This document shows positions 5,601 through 6,549 of a stretch of 6,549 bases of DNA, one piece after another. The stretch is from assembly GCA_020057985.1 (NCBI GenBank), contig JAGVEU010000409.1, forward strand, positions 1 to 6,549, given 5' to 3'. Under the pieces are notes generated by a model. The model had not been told where the DNA came from. It made no database searches and saw only the letters and a program-made list of their open reading frames with translations. Every line of letters starts with the position of its first letter. Position 1 is the first letter of the stretch. The DNA comes from Calditrichota bacterium (GTDB lineage Bacteria; Electryoneota; RPQS01). Position numbers and translations under genes: made by a program.

Positions 5601-6374
5601 ACTCCGTTTACCTTCAATGTGGGCGGAGGCTGCGGAACTGAGCAGGCGTATGATGACGGCACTGCCGAGCGCAGCAACTGGTCAAATTGGGGCGACTTCG
5701 CCTGGGCAGTCAAATTCACCGGCACCGCTCCGTATGTGCTCTGCAATGCACGCATTGGCATTTCCGTCTTCAATCCGGGGTCTTCACACTCGCCGATTCA
5801 AGTGCAAGTGCTCAACGCGGATGGTCTCGGCGGTCTTCCCGGAACGGTGGTTCAAACCCGCACCGTCGGCAGCATCGGCAATGTGGTTGGTGGCCTTGTC
5901 TATCCTCCGGCCAACTGGGATCTCGTCATTTTCAATGATGGTTTCGGCAATCCGCTGCAACTCAACGGCGATTTCTACATTGCAGTCTCCAATCCCGACA
6001 CCACCAAGATTGAGTCGTTCCTGCAAGACACCTCAAGCGCCTATGCCAATCGTTCCTATGTCTTCGATCCTTGTGATCAGCAATGGTACAACGAGAGCGG
6101 CGCCGATACGTCCTGCCGCCGTGGCAATCGCATGATCCGCGCTTCCGGCTTGAGCCTCATTCCACCGAACGTCGTCATTCGCATGAGTGGCAATGACATC
6201 ATTCTCAACTGGAACAGCACCGGCGCGCCGACCTATCTGATCTACAGCGATACCGTTCCGACCGGCGCCTTCACAACCTACGAAGGCTCCAGCGCCACGA
6301 CGACCTTCATCGATGTCGGCGTGCTCAATACCAACACGATTCTTTTCTATCGCGTGAAAGCGCAAATCCCATAA
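2679..6374 (+). CDS. Secreted subtilisin-family (S8) serine protease with four Kre9/KNH-type repeats
   Basis: The protein has 1231 residues (numbered from ATG 2679). A long basic N-terminus leads to a hydrophobic signal core (about 32-43) and a likely cleavage after AQA (46). A propeptide-like region covers about 47-160. The S8 catalytic domain, about 175-502, has the whole catalytic set: Asp205 in ITDTGV, His274 in NGHGTHVSG, oxyanion Asn378 in AAGND and Ser443 in DGTSMATP. A DDDGNGFVDD loop typical of such subtilases sits at 233-242. Four tandem Kre9/KNH-like beta-sandwich repeats follow (508-887), then an Ig-like stretch (about 888-980), a beta-rich 'DDGTAE...GLPG' module (about 983-1157) and an FN3-like end (about 1158-1231). 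Cysteine pairs 255/261 and 388/393 suggest disulfides. It is probably exported and degrades proteins outside the cell or at its surface; the substrate is unknown. No transmembrane anchor or familiar sorting tail ends the protein. GTG 2676, or ATG 2769 after GAGG, are alternative starts. Confidence 0.95.
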   Translation: MTRTNDNLVKRMMPRLFSLSFSRQVDLRGIMTICLLLLSITSFAQAKYLDPAVKIYAEDRFIVKVFPEVGDLQSVMNGATISVKDLALTQLNQKWSVTNVERLFVGPPETDEAIIKLDLPGYWRFWVDKPLDRDALEAALADYNAASIVEHVEPVGIHRVNYSPNDPSWTNQWYIRSTAGDHDIDAVEAWDIQRGDSAAILGITDTGVLYTHPDLRTNIWRNWAEKNGTTGVDDDGNGFVDDSVGYDFVSSGSSCWSGEDCTTPDNNPTDFNGHGTHVSGISAAVTNNSTGGAGIAGGGGTASGARIMPLRIGWSASWFGQEVGYVGMDYAASAFNYGRIKGVCALNCSWGNSNSGGLGAATDAAILAGIVICVAAGNDNDQVASYLCSRTDCIAISATDANDVKASFSSYGTWVDVSAPGVSIYSTVSNHGTASYDYYDGTSMATPCVTGEVGLLKSHHPTWNRTQIIPAITGNVDNIYDENPSYSGLLGSGRINLNLALLAGGASITVTAPNGGETWYVGTSQNITWTSTGVTGNIKIELNRSYSGGAWETLFASIANDGTEPWTVAGTTTTSARIRISSVTTPSILDESNANFTIASPFITVTAPNGGETWYTGFTQNINWTSAAVSGNIKIELNRSYSGGTWDVLFASIANDGSETWTITSPTTTTARVRVSSVSAPTVLDISDANFTIANPTVTVTSPNGAETWIVGDVNTISWSSTGLPENVKVELNRTYPGVTWETLFASTANDGSEAWTVTSSVTSTARIRIIGVVHTTIGDTSNANFTIGTRSLIVTSPNGGENWIVGDPHNITWTSQNLTGNVAIDLNRAYSGGSWESLTLSTPNSGSFGWTVTAAVTTAARIRVTSLSYPAISDFSNADFTIAAPNLPPSLTHDYLHDQNLVVFPVTALVTDDVGGFVTRFFYKLTGAVNYDSLLMNVTGNPDEYAATVGPLAAGSYDYYLKVRDAGGLISSTTPFTFNVGGGCGTEQAYDDGTAERSNWSNWGDFAWAVKFTGTAPYVLCNARIGISVFNPGSSHSPIQVQVLNADGLGGLPGTVVQTRTVGSIGNVVGGLVYPPANWDLVIFNDGFGNPLQLNGDFYIAVSNPDTTKIESFLQDTSSAYANRSYVFDPCDQQWYNESGADTSCRRGNRMIRASGLSLIPPNVVIRMSGNDIILNWNSTGAPTYLIYSDTVPTGAFTTYEGSSATTTFIDVGVLNTNTILFYRVKAQIP
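4200..5339 (+). repeat. Four tandem in-frame 285-bp (95-residue) coding repeats
   Basis: The units are 4200-4484, 4485-4769, 4770-5054 and 5055-5339, each exactly 95 codons. Each protein unit starts near [VT]T[AS]PNG[GA]E[TN]W, then [IS][TN]W[TS]S, [VI]-[DE]LNR-[AST]Y, W[ET/D]-L, NDG-[ET]-W or NSGSFGW, AR[IV]R[IV], and ends S[ND]A[ND]FTI. Units 1 and 2 are most alike in DNA (for example GAACTCAATCGCAGCTATTC in both) and share CTCTTTGCCAGCA with unit 3. Unit 4 has diverged (LTLSTPNSGSFGW instead of LFASIANDG). The conserved period points to duplication within the gene. Confidence 0.92.
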
Positions 6375-6395
6375 CTAACCCGCATGGACAGGAAA

Positions 6396-6422
6396 AAGGG
6401 CACGGTCAATCACCGTGCCCTT
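6396..6422. terminator. Hairpin terminator after the subtilase gene, probably bidirectional
   Basis: A perfect 11-bp stem, AAGGGCACGGT (6396-6406) and ACCGTGCCCTT (6412-6422), encloses a 5-nt loop, 21 bp after the stop codon. On the plus strand the tail is poor in T (TTAACGTTCTATCTTT). On the minus strand the stem runs into CCCTTTTTCC, a better U-tract, so it may also end a transcript arriving from the right. Confidence 0.75.
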
Positions 6423-6490
6423 AACGTTCTATCTTTCCCCCCCGTTCACGGGCACTACTGTCTAAATGTAGTGGGTTGATTATAGAGGGT

Positions 6491-6549
6491 TTAGGTTTGG
6501 AATTGGTAGGTGCCATGCAGGACATCTTTCAGCGTCACGCGATCAAACA
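6491..6549 (-). CDS. Possible 3' end of a convergent gene, unidentified
   Basis: On the minus strand the frame from the window edge reads FDRVTLKDVLHGTYQFQT and stops at TAA (6493-6491). The residue mix looks like protein, and the stop lies 69 bp before the stem of a hairpin whose better U-tract faces this strand, as expected for converging genes. Only 18 complete residues are visible and I do not recognise the family. A plus-strand start at 6514 is the competing reading. Confidence 0.35.
   Translation of the reverse strand, partial: FDRVTLKDVLHGTYQFQT

Noticed and set aside
6441..6473. Small inverted repeats CCCGT/ACGGG and CACTAC/GTAGTG after the terminator
   Set aside because: Stems of 5-6 bp are expected by chance and no T-run or conserved context supports a function.

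Overview
The window (6549 bp, mixed composition, ATG, TTG and possibly GTG starts) looks like chromosomal DNA of an uncultivated Gram-negative bacterium, most plausibly of the FCB superphylum or a similar candidate phylum. That placement is an inference. It rests on a two-parvulin SurA-type periplasmic chaperone, which implies an outer membrane, next to a very large secreted subtilase built from Kre9/KNH-type repeats and C-terminal beta-sandwich modules, a style common in those lineages. No taxonomic marker gene is present.

Layout. (1) Positions 1-195 hold the C-terminal end of a caspase-like (peptidase C14) protein. (2) 224-1522 encodes a complete SurA-like peptidyl-prolyl isomerase, 28 nt downstream on the same strand and probably cotranscribed. 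A 28-bp-arm inverted repeat (1536-1616) and an intrinsic terminator (1645-1672) follow it. (3) About 1.0 kb (1673-2675) has no intact gene but is rich in mobile-element debris. The minus strand at 2107-1811 carries a decayed N-terminal part of an IS5-family transposase with a mutated start codon and three in-frame stops, and its promoter is still recognisable. Around it lie a 41-bp direct repeat in two copies (2163-2203, 2276-2316), a degenerate third copy (1640-1666), and 16-bp perfect inverted repeats (2197-2212 / 2426-2441) bracketing 245 bp. (4) A sigma-70-like promoter (2570-2598) and Shine-Dalgarno sequence lead into a 1231-residue secreted subtilisin-family protease (2679-6374) with four tandem repeats of exactly 95 residues. 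(5) A hairpin terminator (6396-6422) separates this gene from what may be the 3' end of a convergent minus-strand gene (6491-6549).

Functional picture. The SurA-like chaperone and the subtilase both act outside the cytoplasm, but they are separate transcription units split by the scar region, and nothing shows that they cooperate. I found no convincing undescribed system. The most informative hidden signals are the dead IS5 transposase, masked by a spurious hydrophobic ORF on the opposite strand, and the nested repeats beside it.
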